This document shows, piece after piece, positions 32,899-44,940 of a stretch of DNA of 64,000 nucleotides (position 1 is the stretch's first letter; each line of letters starts with the position of its first letter). Below the pieces are notes generated by a model that made no database searches, was not told where the DNA came from, and was given only the letters and a program-made list of their open reading frames with translations. Origin of the DNA: Pollenia angustigena (lineage: Eukaryota; Arthropoda; Insecta; Diptera; Polleniidae). The DNA lies in contig OV884057.1 of assembly GCA_930367215.1 (NCBI GenBank), positions 265,192,339 through 265,256,338 on the forward strand, written 5' to 3'. Position numbers and translations under genes: made by a program.

Positions 32899-33040
32899 TT
32901 ATTTTTTAATTTGACAGTGTTTTAAATCTGCTGAAGATGACCATCGATGTATAGTCGAAATATCGGATGAAAAATAAAAAAAAAAATTAAGAATACAAAA
33001 ATTTTTGGATTTTTTATTTATAATTTTAATATATCGTCGG

Positions 33041-33229
33041 CTAAGAGTGTAAACCTGCTAACTCTCTATTAACAAACTTTACAGTAGAGACAAAAAACTT
33101 TTTAGTTTTCCTATTTGCTGCTTGAGAGGAAAACCAAAAATATTGTTGATTTGACACCAGGGTTGATAAAGTTGGTACAGTTGTACTTTTTTTGGTACAA
33201 TTCAAAACTAAAAAGTACGCTGGTACCAC
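33041..33229 (-). pseudogene. Possible hAT C-terminal (dimerisation) fragment
   Basis: The minus-strand peptide contains 'FFVSTVKFVNRELAGLHS' then a stop. I compare it with the 'FS.AG.ivnr.RagLh...v' block near the C-terminus of hAT transposases. The same DNA segment (33050-33160) recurs in diverged form inside the hAT MITE at 22085-22200. The match is short; a chance frame is the alternative. Confidence 0.35.
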
Positions 33230-33327
33230 CGTGACTCATTTGGTACTATTTCCAAATTTTTCAAACCTACATATTTATAATTGATATAAAATGACAACTC
33301 GTGTTTACTATCCAATTAATATAAGCG

Positions 33328-33494
33328 GAGTTTAGTGTTTGGTGCAAATAGTCTTGCGAAAATGTAAAAAGTCGGAGTTTTTTTTATGAAATCTAAGGAA
33401 AACTCTATTTTTGTTGTTGGATTTAACAAAACAGCTATGATATTTTGCATTTGCTCTTTTCCAAGATCATTTGCACCAACCACTGAACTCTGCT
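33328..33494. mobile_element. Small fold-back element, 167 bp
   Basis: GCGGAGTTTAGTGTTTGGTG plus CAAATAGTCTTGCGAAAATG on the left is mirrored by CATTTGCTCTTTTCCAAGAT plus CATTTGCACCAACCACTGAA at the right, over about 45 bases. Confidence 0.65.
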
Positions 33495-33548
33495 ATTGTG
33501 AATAGATTTTTGCACTTGTTCATTGAACGATTGCTTATGCCATATTCT

Positions 33549-33796
33549 AAATTAAGTATCAGCGGCAGCATAAAGCTTGCATTTTCTAATGATATTGACA
33601 AGTTTTTAAATGATATAAGGAACCACTTCTACAAAAGTTCTACATAGTAGAACTCATCTCAATTCAAGGTTGTTTTAGAACGAATTCATAATACTTTCAA
33701 ATATTCGTCAACAAGATGGTTGCAACGTCAAGAATCAACAGAATTTTGGAACAGCGGGAGTCCACTCCATTGTTATTTTACTCCGAAGTCATTTGA
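33549..33796 (+). pseudogene. hAT transposase relic (ZMYM1-like, TRWL block)
   Basis: The plus frame from 33549 reads 'KLSISGSIKLAFSNDIDKFL' 'NDIRNHFYKSST', two adjacent TAG stops (33645-33650), 'NSSQFKVVLERIHNTFKYS' and 'STRWLQRQEST'. A one-base shift then gives 'NRILEQRESTPLLFYSEVI' and a stop. This follows the ZMYM1/DUF4371-type hAT order 'dIe.Fl..iy.yFs.S..R...l.eFq......lLklsqTRWLSl...v.RIleqw..L..yF'. TRW is at 33711-33719. Two stops and a frameshift show it is inactive. It may derive from the same group as the fragment at 84-457, though that one carries an earlier region of the protein. Confidence 0.65.
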
Positions 33797-33839
33797 AGGA
33801 GATTTTACAACGCTAAATTAATTTTTTTTACATTCGGAC

Positions 33840-35320
33840 TTTCTACTCCTTTCCTATTTCTGCAGTACATATTGAAAATTGTAAACACAAATAATTTGAA
33901 AAATGAAAAAACAAGACGATAAATTCTAAAAAGTGTATGAAAACGCTCTCTAGCGGCTATCAAAAATAAAAATAAATGGATTTTTCGACTCTAAAAACCG
34001 CATGATACAGGTCTGGCTAGACAAAATATAATTTGTTTGCCTGTATTCTTGAATATTTTGGAAAACTAACTATTTTGAAAAATCCGGTGCTCGAAATTCA
34101 CTTTTGCCCAATAGTTACTTTGGCAAAGTTTCTTGGAATGACTTATAGAACAAAAATCGCGATGTACTTTTGACGCGAAAAACTTTTACCCACCCTATTA
34201 TAATGTATAATTAATGATCAGGTGTTTAAATTTTACTCGTCATCTCGGTACTGATCGAAATCATAAAATTTTTAATTTGTGTGCAAAAAATATAAAAAGA
34301 TGTAAGTTTATTATTATTTTTAAAGTTTTAAAAACAAGATAATAATTATTGTTTATAGGACTAAAACCAACAAAATAAATGGAAAACAAAAAGATGTTAT
34401 GGCGCAGTACATGGTCGATCATCATAATTTGGCCATTTCCCTCATTTCTTTTCGGATACGTATTGAGTTATAATCAACTTTAGAATCGAAAGACGATACG
34501 CACAATGACAGGAATTTAGACATTCCTTATATAATTTTATTTTTGTTTTTAAAAATATTTAAATTCACTGAATATGTTGAAATAAGCCGCGAAAATTTGG
34601 TTTTGTTTTAAATTTTTTATTAAACATGTACTTATTCTTCTTATTAGTGTCATTCAGCTGATTATAATATGCACACAACATATGATTTTATTCTATTCCA
34701 ACGTAACACAAATCTAGTACATTTTGCAAAAATTTCGTTACGTCAGCCATCGAATGCTATAATCCATCCATTCGAAACGTGACGAAAATTTATTCGATAC
34801 GAAAGCTTTCTCGTTCACGTATGCGGTAATTCGGCCCCAGAGTAAATAGTGTGATTACGTACATGTGTTGCCTAGTTTTATGTTTGCATACGATTTTCTC
34901 ATGCTTAAAAATTGCTTTTACTGGGTAAATTAAAGATATATTCATAGAAATCAGATAAATCCAAGGACATTTTGACAGTATATGTATTTTTCTCAATATT
35001 TAAAAGGTTTAATTTCAATATTTTGGGTGTGGAGCAAAAAAAAAAAAAAGGCAAAGAAAAATGTAAACCTTATTGATTATTTAGCTAAGAGTTATAAATA
35101 TATTACGTAAGCAATTCTTTAATTAATAATGTCGGTGTTGCCCCATTAACAGTTTTTAATCAATGTTGTCGATTTCTTTTTCATTGTTGCCTATTTAAAC
35201 ACACGATAAGTAACCACAAGATTTAAATGACACTTTTGTCTTTTAATAATAAAAAATTCTGATAATAAAACTAGTTAAATATATAAGTGAACACCACTTC
35301 TATTAATATACTTTATGCGC
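33840..35320. other. Non-coding, no gene seen
   Basis: AT-rich. The 68-codon minus frame at 34790-34996 has no recognisable domain. Confidence 0.5.
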
Positions 35321-35632
35321 ATTAGACCGGACCTTAAAAAATTAAATTTTCAATTTGAAATAAAATTCAAATAATCGGATAACGAAAGAATCGATAGAAA
35401 ATTCAAAAATCATGATATTTTAAATTTCAACAAAATAAATATCGTAGCAATAATAACATTTAAAATCCGTAAATCATAGACACAAACCACAATATATAGA
35501 CGGAAAAAATTTATTGTCTTGATGAATCGTAAATTCGACTACTTTTCTTTATTTTCTAACAGAATTGGGGTATAATTTAAAGCATAGTTCACTCATTTAA
35601 GAAATAAATATTTTTAAGGGACCGGTCTAATT
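35321..35632. mobile_element. Small inverted-repeat MITE, ~310 bp
   Basis: CATTAGACCGGACCTTAAAA at the left (about 35322) and, on the opposite strand, AATTAGACCGGTCCCTTAAAA-type sequence at the right (to about 35632). The interior is AT-rich and non-coding. Confidence 0.55.
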
Positions 35633-36900
35633 GTTCATGAACTCTTTAGAAAACTTGAACAATTAGAGAATTTTGTCTTAATTCATAATTTTGACGTCAC
35701 TATTGTGTCATTTTTAATTTGACTCTGTATTGTTTTAAAATTTAAAAATATCTTATCATTTTTATGACAAAACAAAAAGTAATCTATAAATATGTTTTAA
35801 ATAATCCATTTTGAATTTGATAGCGTCAGAGTATCAAACCCTCAAACACAAAACTTTAATTAAAATCGCACTAATAGAAAAATGGAAAAATTACAAAATA
35901 AATGTGTTCGGGTTAATTTTGGCTTAAATTAAACATGAAACACACAGTAGCTTTTTTTAATTTGTTCAATGTTTTGGTTTTTAATTAAGAAATTGTTTTA
36001 AGTTCGTTTTTATCACTTTAATAAATATCTAAAGACATGCAAAAGGTTGTGATAATGTTAACACAATTACTTTTCAGTTAATTTAAAAATATAATAAATA
36101 AAAAGCTTTTAAATATGTTATTTTACGTGACTAAAGTAGGGAATGAAAAAATGTGTAGTGGCGTAGAATGTTTATTTACACTAAACTTTTTAATTTTACA
36201 AAAGTTCTAAAACAATTTGATTATATTAAATGCGTTTAAAAACAAAAACTTTTCCACAACAAGAAATTACAATAATCTTGTTAAATACAGTGTGAGTGAC
36301 AATAAATCTTTAAATCCATATTCACGTTACATGCCCATTGTGTACAAACAAAAGAACTTAACTTACTGTCTTAACTTAACTTATTTCTTTAAGTAAAATC
36401 TCTTTTTAATTAAATAAATAAATAACAATATCCAAATTTTTGTTTATTCGATTCGGGTAAATAAAACGAAAATTTTGATACTGAGATAAAAATAATCACA
36501 AATAAATCTAAAGTAATTAAGTAAGTAAAATTACACAAATTTTGACGAATGCTGATTTACAATGAAATATTACTCAGTATTGGAAGCAGTTCCAATATAA
36601 AAAGATGTGCTTGAATGTAAGAGGCCTGTACAATTCCATTTGAAAGCACATTCAAATCATTGAAACATTTTCAAACTCTATACTGTAGTGTCGCTCTCAC
36701 AAACAAATACTGAAGAGAAGTGTATAAGACCGATTAACGTAAGTGCGTGAAAGTGTTGCAGCAAAACCCAAATGCCTCACTATAGTCAAAGTGCAGGTTT
36801 TAAAAATACTCCCAAAAATTTAGAGTGGAACAAAAAATACCCACATGCTTTATTTATTTAACGTGAGTTTGGGATTGGTGTGTACGAAATATTTTGTATG
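35633..36900. other. Non-coding, few repeats
   Basis: One of the quieter stretches and largely unique in appearance. It lies upstream of the host exon at 38.2 kb and could hold 5' regulatory or intron sequence, but no specific site is recognised. Confidence 0.4.
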
Positions 36901-37030
36901 TAAATTTCTTTCACAAGTTGCAACAACAATTCTTTATATGCGTACGGCACACACGACACACAGGAAAACATTATAAATTCGTTGTATGCGTCCGCTACAT
37001 ACGCCACACAAGTAAACATTAAAAATTCTC
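36900..37030. repeat. Tandem duplication of a ~48-60 bp unit
   Basis: Two units share TATGCGT.CG.(C)ACA..CG.CACAC(A)AG.(A)AACATTA(T)AAATTC. On the minus strand they translate as 'EFLMFTCVAYVADAYN' and 'EFIMFSCVSCVPYAYK', so the frame is kept between units. The surrounding 65-codon frame has no other support. Confidence 0.55.
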
Positions 37031-37039
37031 GTAGATCGC

Positions 37040-38011
37040 ACGAGGTTATTTTCAAACTGACTAGGAGTATAGGTAAAATATTTAACTGTATTAAAACGTT
37101 TTGAGAGAAGCTACTTTCTGGAGTGCATTGCTTTGAATTTTTGTACGCTCACAACACTATTTAATTTGTACGAAGTACAGGTACGCATATCAGTTGTTAT
37201 TATGGTTTTACATAATCGTTTTGTACGCAGATTTGATTTTAGTTGTGGATTTGATTTTCATATTAATTTATGCAGGCCTTTATTGAATTAACAATTTATA
37301 TAAAAGTAGATGTTATAGCTTTAAGTAAGTTAATGATTACCGAATTATTTACGACTTTTAAGTTTTCGGATAAAAAAGGCGAAGCAGAAAACTTTATTGG
37401 AAATATACTTTTGATAAAAGTCTTAAGTATTTTTAGGAAAATACATCCCTGTCATAACAAGTTTATATGGTTTTTTTGAAAATTTCAAGTAATAAATAGA
37501 TCAGAAATGCATGTTCGTCAAAATACGTAAGACTTGTGTGATAATGTAAAACATTATTTAGTGAAACGTTCTGTTAACATTATTTTGAAAATAATCTAAA
37601 GTTGTTATGTTTTAAGTTTAAGGGTTTGTTTGTACTGCATTTATTTAAAAAAATATGAAAATACCTTTCTAATATTCTGGACTTTTGTTGCTATGGAGAA
37701 CGTATTTGCATTTACTCTTTAAATTTATTGATTTAAAATTGGTGTTTTAGAAAAAAATTCAAGTTTTTATTCTCAATACAATTTTAGAAAATAAAAAAAA
37801 ATTTATTGATTTTCTCCACTTCTGGCAAAACTCGGACTTTTTATCCCCGAAGTCTAAAAAAGATAATATATGCCTCTGGGTTTTCAAGCAAAAGGCTTGA
37901 AACACTTGACAATGAAAAAAAATTTCTGTCTACTTGTAAAATTTAACGTTGAGAGCACTAAGATTGCATTGAAAGTTTCTTAATTTATTTAAGTTTATAA
38001 ATTTATTTCAG
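37040..38011. other. Sequence upstream of the host exon; candidate 3' splice site at 38011
   Basis: TTTATAAATTTATTTCAG ending at 38011 is an acceptable fly 3' splice acceptor and would start the exon carrying the reading frame 38250-39207. Nothing else is recognised upstream, including any promoter. Confidence 0.4.
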
Positions 38012-38249
38012 AAAATCATTGTACAGGCAGCACTAAAAATTAGTCATAATGAAATGAAGTGTTCGTCAAAAAAGTATTATGTCCCCACTACTTCCACGGC
38101 AGCGTCCATCACATATCAATTATTACAAAATAAACTTTATGAAGAGCGGTATGCTGCTTGATCATACCAATTCGCACTTTTTCTGTCAAATTCAGAATAA
38201 TCGGAATAAACTACTACTGGGGAAAAAAAGAATATTAAAGACATTAAAA

Positions 38250-39207
38250 ATGACAACACCTTCTTCAACAGCAACACATTATACAATCAACTCTGAAGCA
38301 GCCACAAATGAGGCAACGGTTCGTTCGCAACAGGAGCAAGGGCATCGTCTACAACAACAGCAACATTTAATGCAAATGCAACAGCAATTAATGCAACATA
38401 ATTTAATGTCTATTTCTCCACTGCAACATTTAAATAATATTTTCGGCTTAAACTTAAATGCCTCTTCGTCAGTCTCTACGATGCCGCTGACAGCTTCACA
38501 CACATTTCATCCGACTAATTTGCAACATTTATTGGTAGGGGTAACACCGCAGCAACAACTACAATTTCAACAAATGTATCAAGAGTTTTATAGCACTGTG
38601 ATGCCGCAACATCACTTCCAGCAAGAGCAACAAGGTTTTAAAGACTTAACACAACCCAGCAACATTGAAACAACGATCTTAAACGTAGAATCACATTTTC
38701 CGTCAGGTAACTCGGGTGTGCTTAAAACTGAAACATGCAACAATTCCTCATTACCCATACAAACACAAACGACGGCGACAATAACCAACACCACAACAAC
38801 ATTGTCGCCTTTGGAGACTCTAAGTCTAAATCATCATCACCAATATCATAATGATGGCAATATGGCTTCATTAGATCGACAAGTTAAGGAAACTGCACAC
38901 GCCAACCAAAAACAACAGCAACAGCAACAACATCATCAATTATTACTTAAACAAAAACAAAACAATAACAAATTGCTTAAAACGCAGACCACCTTAACAT
39001 CAACTTTGGCATCAATAGTCGCAGCAACAACGGCTTTAGCTCAAACTACTCGTACAACAAATACTGCTTTAGATCTACTGGATGCCGACATTAAAACAAG
39101 TGTTGCCAACTTATCAATGACATCTTTGACACCTGTTAATGCGACAACAACTACAACATCAGCATCGCCGTCATCTACATTATTGCTGTCTGAAACAAAC
39201 AACTTTG
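38250..39207 (+). CDS. Host gene coding exon, Gln/Thr/Asn-rich protein (partial)
   Basis: The frame is open from 38079, but I prefer the Met at 38250 (AAAAATGACA, a good fly initiation context, 'MTTPSSTATHYTINSEAATN'). From there 319 residues are encoded up to the donor G|GTAAGT at 39207/39208. The protein is low-complexity: Gln-rich 'EQGHRLQQQQHLMQMQQQLM' near the N-terminus, a Q/H stretch ('KQQQQQQHHQ') in the middle, and Thr/Ser runs ('NTTTTL', 'TTTTTSASPSST'). More ordered islands are 'SPLQHLNNIFGLNLN' and 'QQQLQFQQMYQEFYS'. 'LKTE' could be a sumoylation site. No DNA-binding or catalytic domain is in this exon. Such sequence is typical of N-terminal activation regions of fly transcription regulators (inference). 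The gene is not identified, and the next exon would have to start in phase 1. Confidence 0.65.
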
Positions 39208-39213
39208 GTAAGT
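39208..39213 (+). other. 5' splice donor GTAAGT
   Basis: TTTG|GTAAGT matches the consensus donor exactly. The reading frame meets a stop 19 bases further on, as expected if this is intron. It decides the 3' limit of the coding exon. Confidence 0.65.
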
Positions 39214-40550
39214 CGAGATTTAATTAATTTGTTTAGAAAAAATAATAGCAAAATAATGGTGGAGCACTTTTTGCATTTTAAGATGCCTCCAATGAACGTT
39301 TGTATTTAGATTCGTGTATAAAATTTTACAAAGCACATTACCTTATCACAATAGTATACTTTTTAATAAAATCTTAACAAGTCTTTTATGTATTTAAATA
39401 ACATTTTGGGAACTTTTACTTACAAAAATCGAAACCATATTTTCAAGTTAATTAAAATGTTAATTTTTGGAGTATTTCATTATTAATGTTTAAAAATCGG
39501 TCGTAATTACTTTATTTACGAATCGATTAACGGATTTTCCGCTTATATATAAATATCCTTTATTTATAAGTGTTAATTAATTTGTTTAAATTGTTTTTTC
39601 GTAATAGTTTTAAGAATAAATAAAATATGCGGATTTAAAAAGTGAAGTTTTTTTTATAGAATTGATTAACATTTTTAAACAGAACAAATCACTACGCTCT
39701 AATGTTTGAATGCCAATAATAAATACATAAAATTGCATTCCCGTTTTAAAAGATACAAACAAATTTTGTTTTAATTCATAACTTTTATAAATTATTTCCT
39801 AGAAAATCTAGAAATCTTTAAACTATTTGATGTTTTACATTTTATATAATTTTTATTATTGAACCCCTTAAAAGTTTCCCAGCGAACACGAAGTCAAACG
39901 TTTAATTAAAAGGACTTCACCATATAATATCAATCACAATTAGCAAACCTTTTTCAATGGTTTGATTAACTAGCATTTAAATTCAAATTGATAGAGGACA
40001 ATAGAAGTATGCAGAAGAATTTTTTTTTTAATTTTGACATTCATTTTAAGCAAATTATCAACATGACATGTAGTTACATAAAGGATTCAAAAAACTGCAG
40101 TCGAAACCAAAAACTGTCGAACAAAAAACGAAAATTAGTGTACAGCTTTTAGCGTTTTGTGTTGGTTTGACAGTGACTGTTTACATTTAATGAATCAGAA
40201 GTAAAAGCAACTGTTTTTATTTGGCCAATGGCAAATGAAGAAGTGGAAGAAATTACAGTTTTTCTGCTTCGGCTGCAGCTTTTTAAACGCTGGTTACATA
40301 CATCAAATTTTTTGTAAGTAAACTTTATTTTTAATTAATGTTAATATTTTTTTATTTAAAGAAAACGCTACAGAATTGCAGGCTATTCTTAAGGAATTTT
40401 ATGAAAATAATTCTCTTTTTCTAGAACCAATTGTGGATTGTGTTTTCGACACTTCAAAAATTAAGACACCAATTTAAAGGTTTTTATTTAACACAAAAAT
40501 ATGGCGCAAAATCTTTAAAATAACACTGTAACGATTTCTTCTTATAATTC
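39214..40550. other. Probable intron, non-coding
   Basis: AT-rich with no gene seen. CCCAGCGAACACGAAGTC at 39878 could be an old element end, but no partner was found. Confidence 0.4.
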
Positions 40551-40552
40551 AT

Positions 40553-41160
40553 TTACATTAGGCCGAAATCTTGAAGATTTGATTTAAAATCTTCTTCGAA
40601 ATCTAGTGCGTTTACATTATACTTTTTTGACATTAGCGAGATTTTGATTTATAACAAAACAACTGACTAAAAGTTTGTTCGTTACACAAAAAGAAATATT
40701 AAAAAATTTGCATTACTTTTTATTAATAACACAGGCCAACACTCAATTTGCTTCTTTGAATTTATCAACTGATTCTAGTTAATTTGGGTGCGCTGAATTC
40801 AAAACTGTAATCAGTTTGTCTCTATTAGCTCTAGTTTTCATTATATAGCTTTTTTATATCCTCCACTTATGACCTCCAATTACCAATTACCCAAATTTTT
40901 ATTTATTTTTTTACAATTTTTATGAAACTTTTTAATTTTTTTAACAATTTTTGTTTTGTGTGTTTTTTAAATGTCATTTTTCCTTGTGCAGGGAAGTTTT
41001 TTTTTGGTGCTCTATTGAAAAAACCATAGTTGCATCTAGATTTCTTCGACATCTAGTCACGAAGTAGATTTTGTTTTGTATGGGAAATCTAGTCAAAAAC
41101 AACCAGATTTGGCTCGAAATCTCGTAAGTTCTAGATTTTGCGTAGGTGTAAATGTAGTAT
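40553..41160. mobile_element. Degenerate inverted-repeat MITE
   Basis: Left CATTTACATTAGGCCGAAATC (40552) and right, on the opposite strand, CATTTACACCTACGCAAAATC (about 41155) are inverted. AAATCTAG/CTAGATTT motifs are repeated inside both ends (40595-40615; 41033-41130). Confidence 0.5.
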
Positions 41161-42690
41161 TAGGTAGCTTATGGTAAAATTGGCTACACTTTTCCTCGCC
41201 CACCCACCATGCTGACCATAGAATCGATATCATAGGCCAGCTCGATAAACAAAATAAAAAAAATATACACTTCAACTAACCCATACCAATATCTTCACAT
41301 TTCATAACAATAATAGTCAATAATTGTTCATGGCAACAAAGGTATTAATATGAATAAGTTTTATTCAACAAAAAATGTAGGATACTAAATTAGAATTATT
41401 ATTATTAAAACAAAATTTAATAATAAGAAATTCTAGTAAGAAAATTAAAGAAATTTTAAAAGAACTTAAGAATATCTGGTGACGTTAAACTAATATTAAA
41501 ACTGTTGTTAAGTGTATTAAGTGTAGGGTATTTATAAGTGACGCAACATGAATGATTTTAAAATAAAAACATATGATGAATTCTTTGTATATAGTGTAGT
41601 TTTACAGATATACATGTAAATTAGACTTAATTATTCATGTTACGTTAAAAGTATAAAAAAACTTGAGTTGGCTCTTTTAAAATTGGCTATCGAAATCAAT
41701 GCATTTACACTTACGATTTTTAGATGGTCCAACGATGTCAGTAGGCGCCCGCTGACAGTGGTTTCATGCGTTTTCAAATTTAGTTTATTTCAGCATCCGA
41801 TAGTCAAAAACAAAAATTGGTTGTATTTGACTGTGGATTAAGGTATTTATTGATATATAAACATATGTACTTACATAACTGAATCCATACAATGGTATAT
41901 CGTATGTAAGAGTGATAGAAGTCGAAACTTCTAGGTTCTACTGTTTTTCCCCCCTTTTCCCTGTTTTTTGTTTTTGGTATGAGAATATAACAACAACAAT
42001 TTAGATGGAAAAATACAATTTAAATAATAATTTAGAAGTTAATAAAAAAAATTTATATAAAAATACGAAATAGCAACCAAATTTTGATAATGAATTTAGA
42101 ATTTAGGATTAATTAAAAAAACTAAGCCAGAAAGTTGTGGTATATCCAAAAACCAATTATTATTTAGTAATCTTGCCGTTTCCCAAGACCATAAGATAGT
42201 TGCTTCCCAGCATCCACAAACCTCAATTGGATTAAATATACCCTAGACCGATTTCCTAAAATGAATTATTACGTTTTATATTAGAGAAATTTCCACAGCT
42301 AATCACTAGATTATCCTTACCGAAAAATATTGTAACTCCTCTAGAGCTATCCTTCTTCCAAAGAGAAAAGAACAAAACAAAATTTTTCATACGTATCGAT
42401 CTATGTAAATCACCGTCTTTCATAGTCTGAAAACTTTTCTAATAACATATGAAAATTTTCCTCAAGTTTTTTTAAAATAATGAAAATCATGGCTAATCCG
42501 ATAAAAAATTAATACTTTATTAAAAAAACAATTTATTTTACAAAGTAAATTAAGCTACAGCCCAACAAAAAATTTAGTTCAGCATAGTTTCAATTTATAC
42601 AAAACCAACCCATGCGAAATCAGTCGACATCACAACACGACAAATCAATATTGAACGCAGATGGTGCACATTAGAAATGCTGCAAGCAAA
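41161..42690. other. Non-coding, no gene seen
   Basis: AT-rich, with one odd GC-richer phrase at 41737-41760 (CAGTAGGCGCCCGCTGACAG) that has no visible partner. Confidence 0.45.
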
Positions 42691-44346
42691 AAAATTTAAT
42701 TTGATTGTATCGAATTTTTAAAAATTATTTATTTATTTTTGATATTCTTTCATTAGGCTTGAGTTCATCAAATTTAATTTTCATTTTTATTAAAATTTAT
42801 TGATAATTATCAATAATTTATTATTATAATTATTTTAATTATCAAAAAGTAATTTCAATTTTTGGGAATACAAAATTTTAATTTCAAAAGATTTTGTTAT
42901 TCGTGCTTAATTCCCAGTTTTTATTCTTGACAAAAACACTTGAAATTTATTGTTGACGGGATAAGCTATTTCTATGCATTTCACTGGTTGCTTAGGCCAG
43001 ATCATCAGGAAACTTCATCCATAAAGATTTTAGACAAACTAAAGATATTAAACCAAATAAAACTGTTAAACGTATAAGACTTATAGCAACAGTTCTACTT
43101 GTAACAATATCAAAGCTTGAACAAAATACATCAACAATAAAAAAGTGGGTTTATCTCATCTTACACTCCCCACTACAATTAGTTGAAATTCTCTCAACAT
43201 TAATTGTAGTTGTAAGTAGGTTAAGAAAAACAAAATAAAAAACAAACAACAACTTACAAAAGATGTTGTCAATTAAGTGTTTTTTTAGGCCGTGCACTTG
43301 CCTGTTTATTATCAAAAAGTAATTTCAATTTTTGGGAATACAAAATTTTAATTTCAAAAGATTTTGTTATTCGTGTTTAATTCCCAGTTTTTATTCTTGA
43401 TAAAAACACTTGAAATTTATTGTTGATGGGATAAGCTATTCCTATGCATTTCACTGGTTGCTTAGGCCAGATCATCAGGAAACTTCATCCATAAAGATTT
43501 TAGACAAACTAAAGATATTAAACCAAATAAAATCTTTATGGATGACGTTTCTTGATGATCTGGCCTAAGCAACCAGTGAAATGCATAGGAATAGCTTATC
43601 CCATCAACAATAAATTTCAAGTGTTTTTATCAAGAATAAAAACTGGGAATTAAGCACGAATAACAAAATCTTTTGAAATTATTTTAATTATCAATTATAA
43701 TTATCAATAAATTTTAATAAAAATTCCAAGTTGTAAAAATTCCTTCCCTCAATGAAAATTATAATTAAAGAATTTCAAAAATTAAAAATTAACAGTTCAA
43801 CTAAAATCAAAAATTGTTCTTAAAATAGCTATGGCACAAGCTCTTATGTTTACATTTGTACTTTAATTTGTACAAATAAAAAATGTCGACGAAAGTGGAC
43901 AAAAAACATAATAAACAAAATGTTTTCAGGTTTTCAAGACAAAGTCTTGACAGAAAGAATACGAAAAAAACAGAGGAAAGGAGGCAATATGTAGTTTGAA
44001 ATTTATGTGATAATAACAGCAAATTTCGAACCACCAGTACTACTGGTTAAATATTGATGTTTGACTCTTGGCTTAACGGGCACCGCAGTGGTGCAATGGG
44101 TAGAACTCAAAGATCTTCCGACGATAGAATGTGGTGATTCTTGGAGCATGTAAAGATCAACCCGGTTCGAATCCCAGCTCAGCCAAGACAAATTATCAAT
44201 AAATTTTAATAAAAATTCCAAGTTGTAAAAATTCCTTCCCTCAGTGAAAATAATTTTATGAAAATTAAATTTGATGAACTCAAGCCTAATTAAAGAATAT
44301 CAAAAATTAAAATTAACAGTTCAACTAAAATCAAAAATTGTTCTTA
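42690..44346. repeat. Nested inverted/direct repeat complex
   Basis: Three copies of a ~200-bp unit (ending near GGTTGCTTAGGCCAGATCAT and CATCCATAAAGATTTTAG) lie at 42842-43070 (direct), 43312-43531 (direct) and 43531-43690 (inverted, abutting). The outer ends also pair: TTAGGCTTGAGTTCATCAAA at 42756 with TTTGATGAACTCAAGCCTAA at 44271. The segment ATTCCAAGTTGTAAAAATTC plus CTTCCCTCA is directly duplicated at 43723 and 44213. A tRNA-like segment sits between these duplicates. No reading frame of interest. Confidence 0.65.
44064..44187 (+). ncRNA. tRNA-like segment with A and B boxes (SINE candidate)
   Basis: TGGTGCAATGGGTAGA (44088-44103) resembles a tRNA/RNA polymerase III A box, and GGTTCGAATCC (44163-44173) is a canonical B box. 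The spacing of about 60 bases between boxes exceeds most tRNAs, so this is a tRNA-derived SINE head, a pseudo-tRNA or a tRNA with an insertion. The segment is flanked by an exact 8-base inverted pair TCTTGGCT (44064-44071) / AGCCAAGA (44180-44187) that could act as a closing stem. No poly-A tail or target duplication is seen. Confidence 0.5.
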
Positions 44347-44938
44347 ATTATTTATTTAATTTTACCTTGAGGGCTTCAATCTGTATGACAAAAACAAAAC
44401 AATTTGAAATATACCAAAAAATTGGCTTTTTTCCATCAAAATATAACATAACAAGAGAATTTCTATGCATTGTATGGTCAAAAATGTCCGAACCAGTTGC
44501 GTGGGCAGTGTGAAGTTGCAATGTGTAATAACATGCCGGTGATCAAAACAAAAATACCGTTAAAATGTTTTTAGTTAGTAATAATATTTTGTTATGTAGT
44601 GTTATTTACTTACTTTAATATTATTTACTTGTGTTGTGGTAATCTTAAAAGTTAATGTTTACAACAGTCTGGCAAATAAATCTTAATTTAATAAATTTGT
44701 CTTCATTATTTTGCGGCATAAAAGAGAAAGAAAATACATAATATCATCCGTTTCGTTGCGCCTCTGGTGTAGTTTGTGTTACAAAATAGATTTGAAAAAT
44801 ATTTAACAATAACGCTTGAAAGAAAGTTGAAAATGAAAGATTGCTTAAGCAATGTTTTTCAAAAAGTTTGAGATCAAATCATACTCAATTTGTTTGTTGG
44901 GTAATAGTAACACGCGTATGGTAAACTGAATAAAATGA
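44347..44938. other. Non-coding, no gene seen
   Basis: AT-rich sequence. The 80-codon frame at 44271-44513 starts inside the preceding repeat. Confidence 0.5.
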
Positions 44939-44940
44939 CG

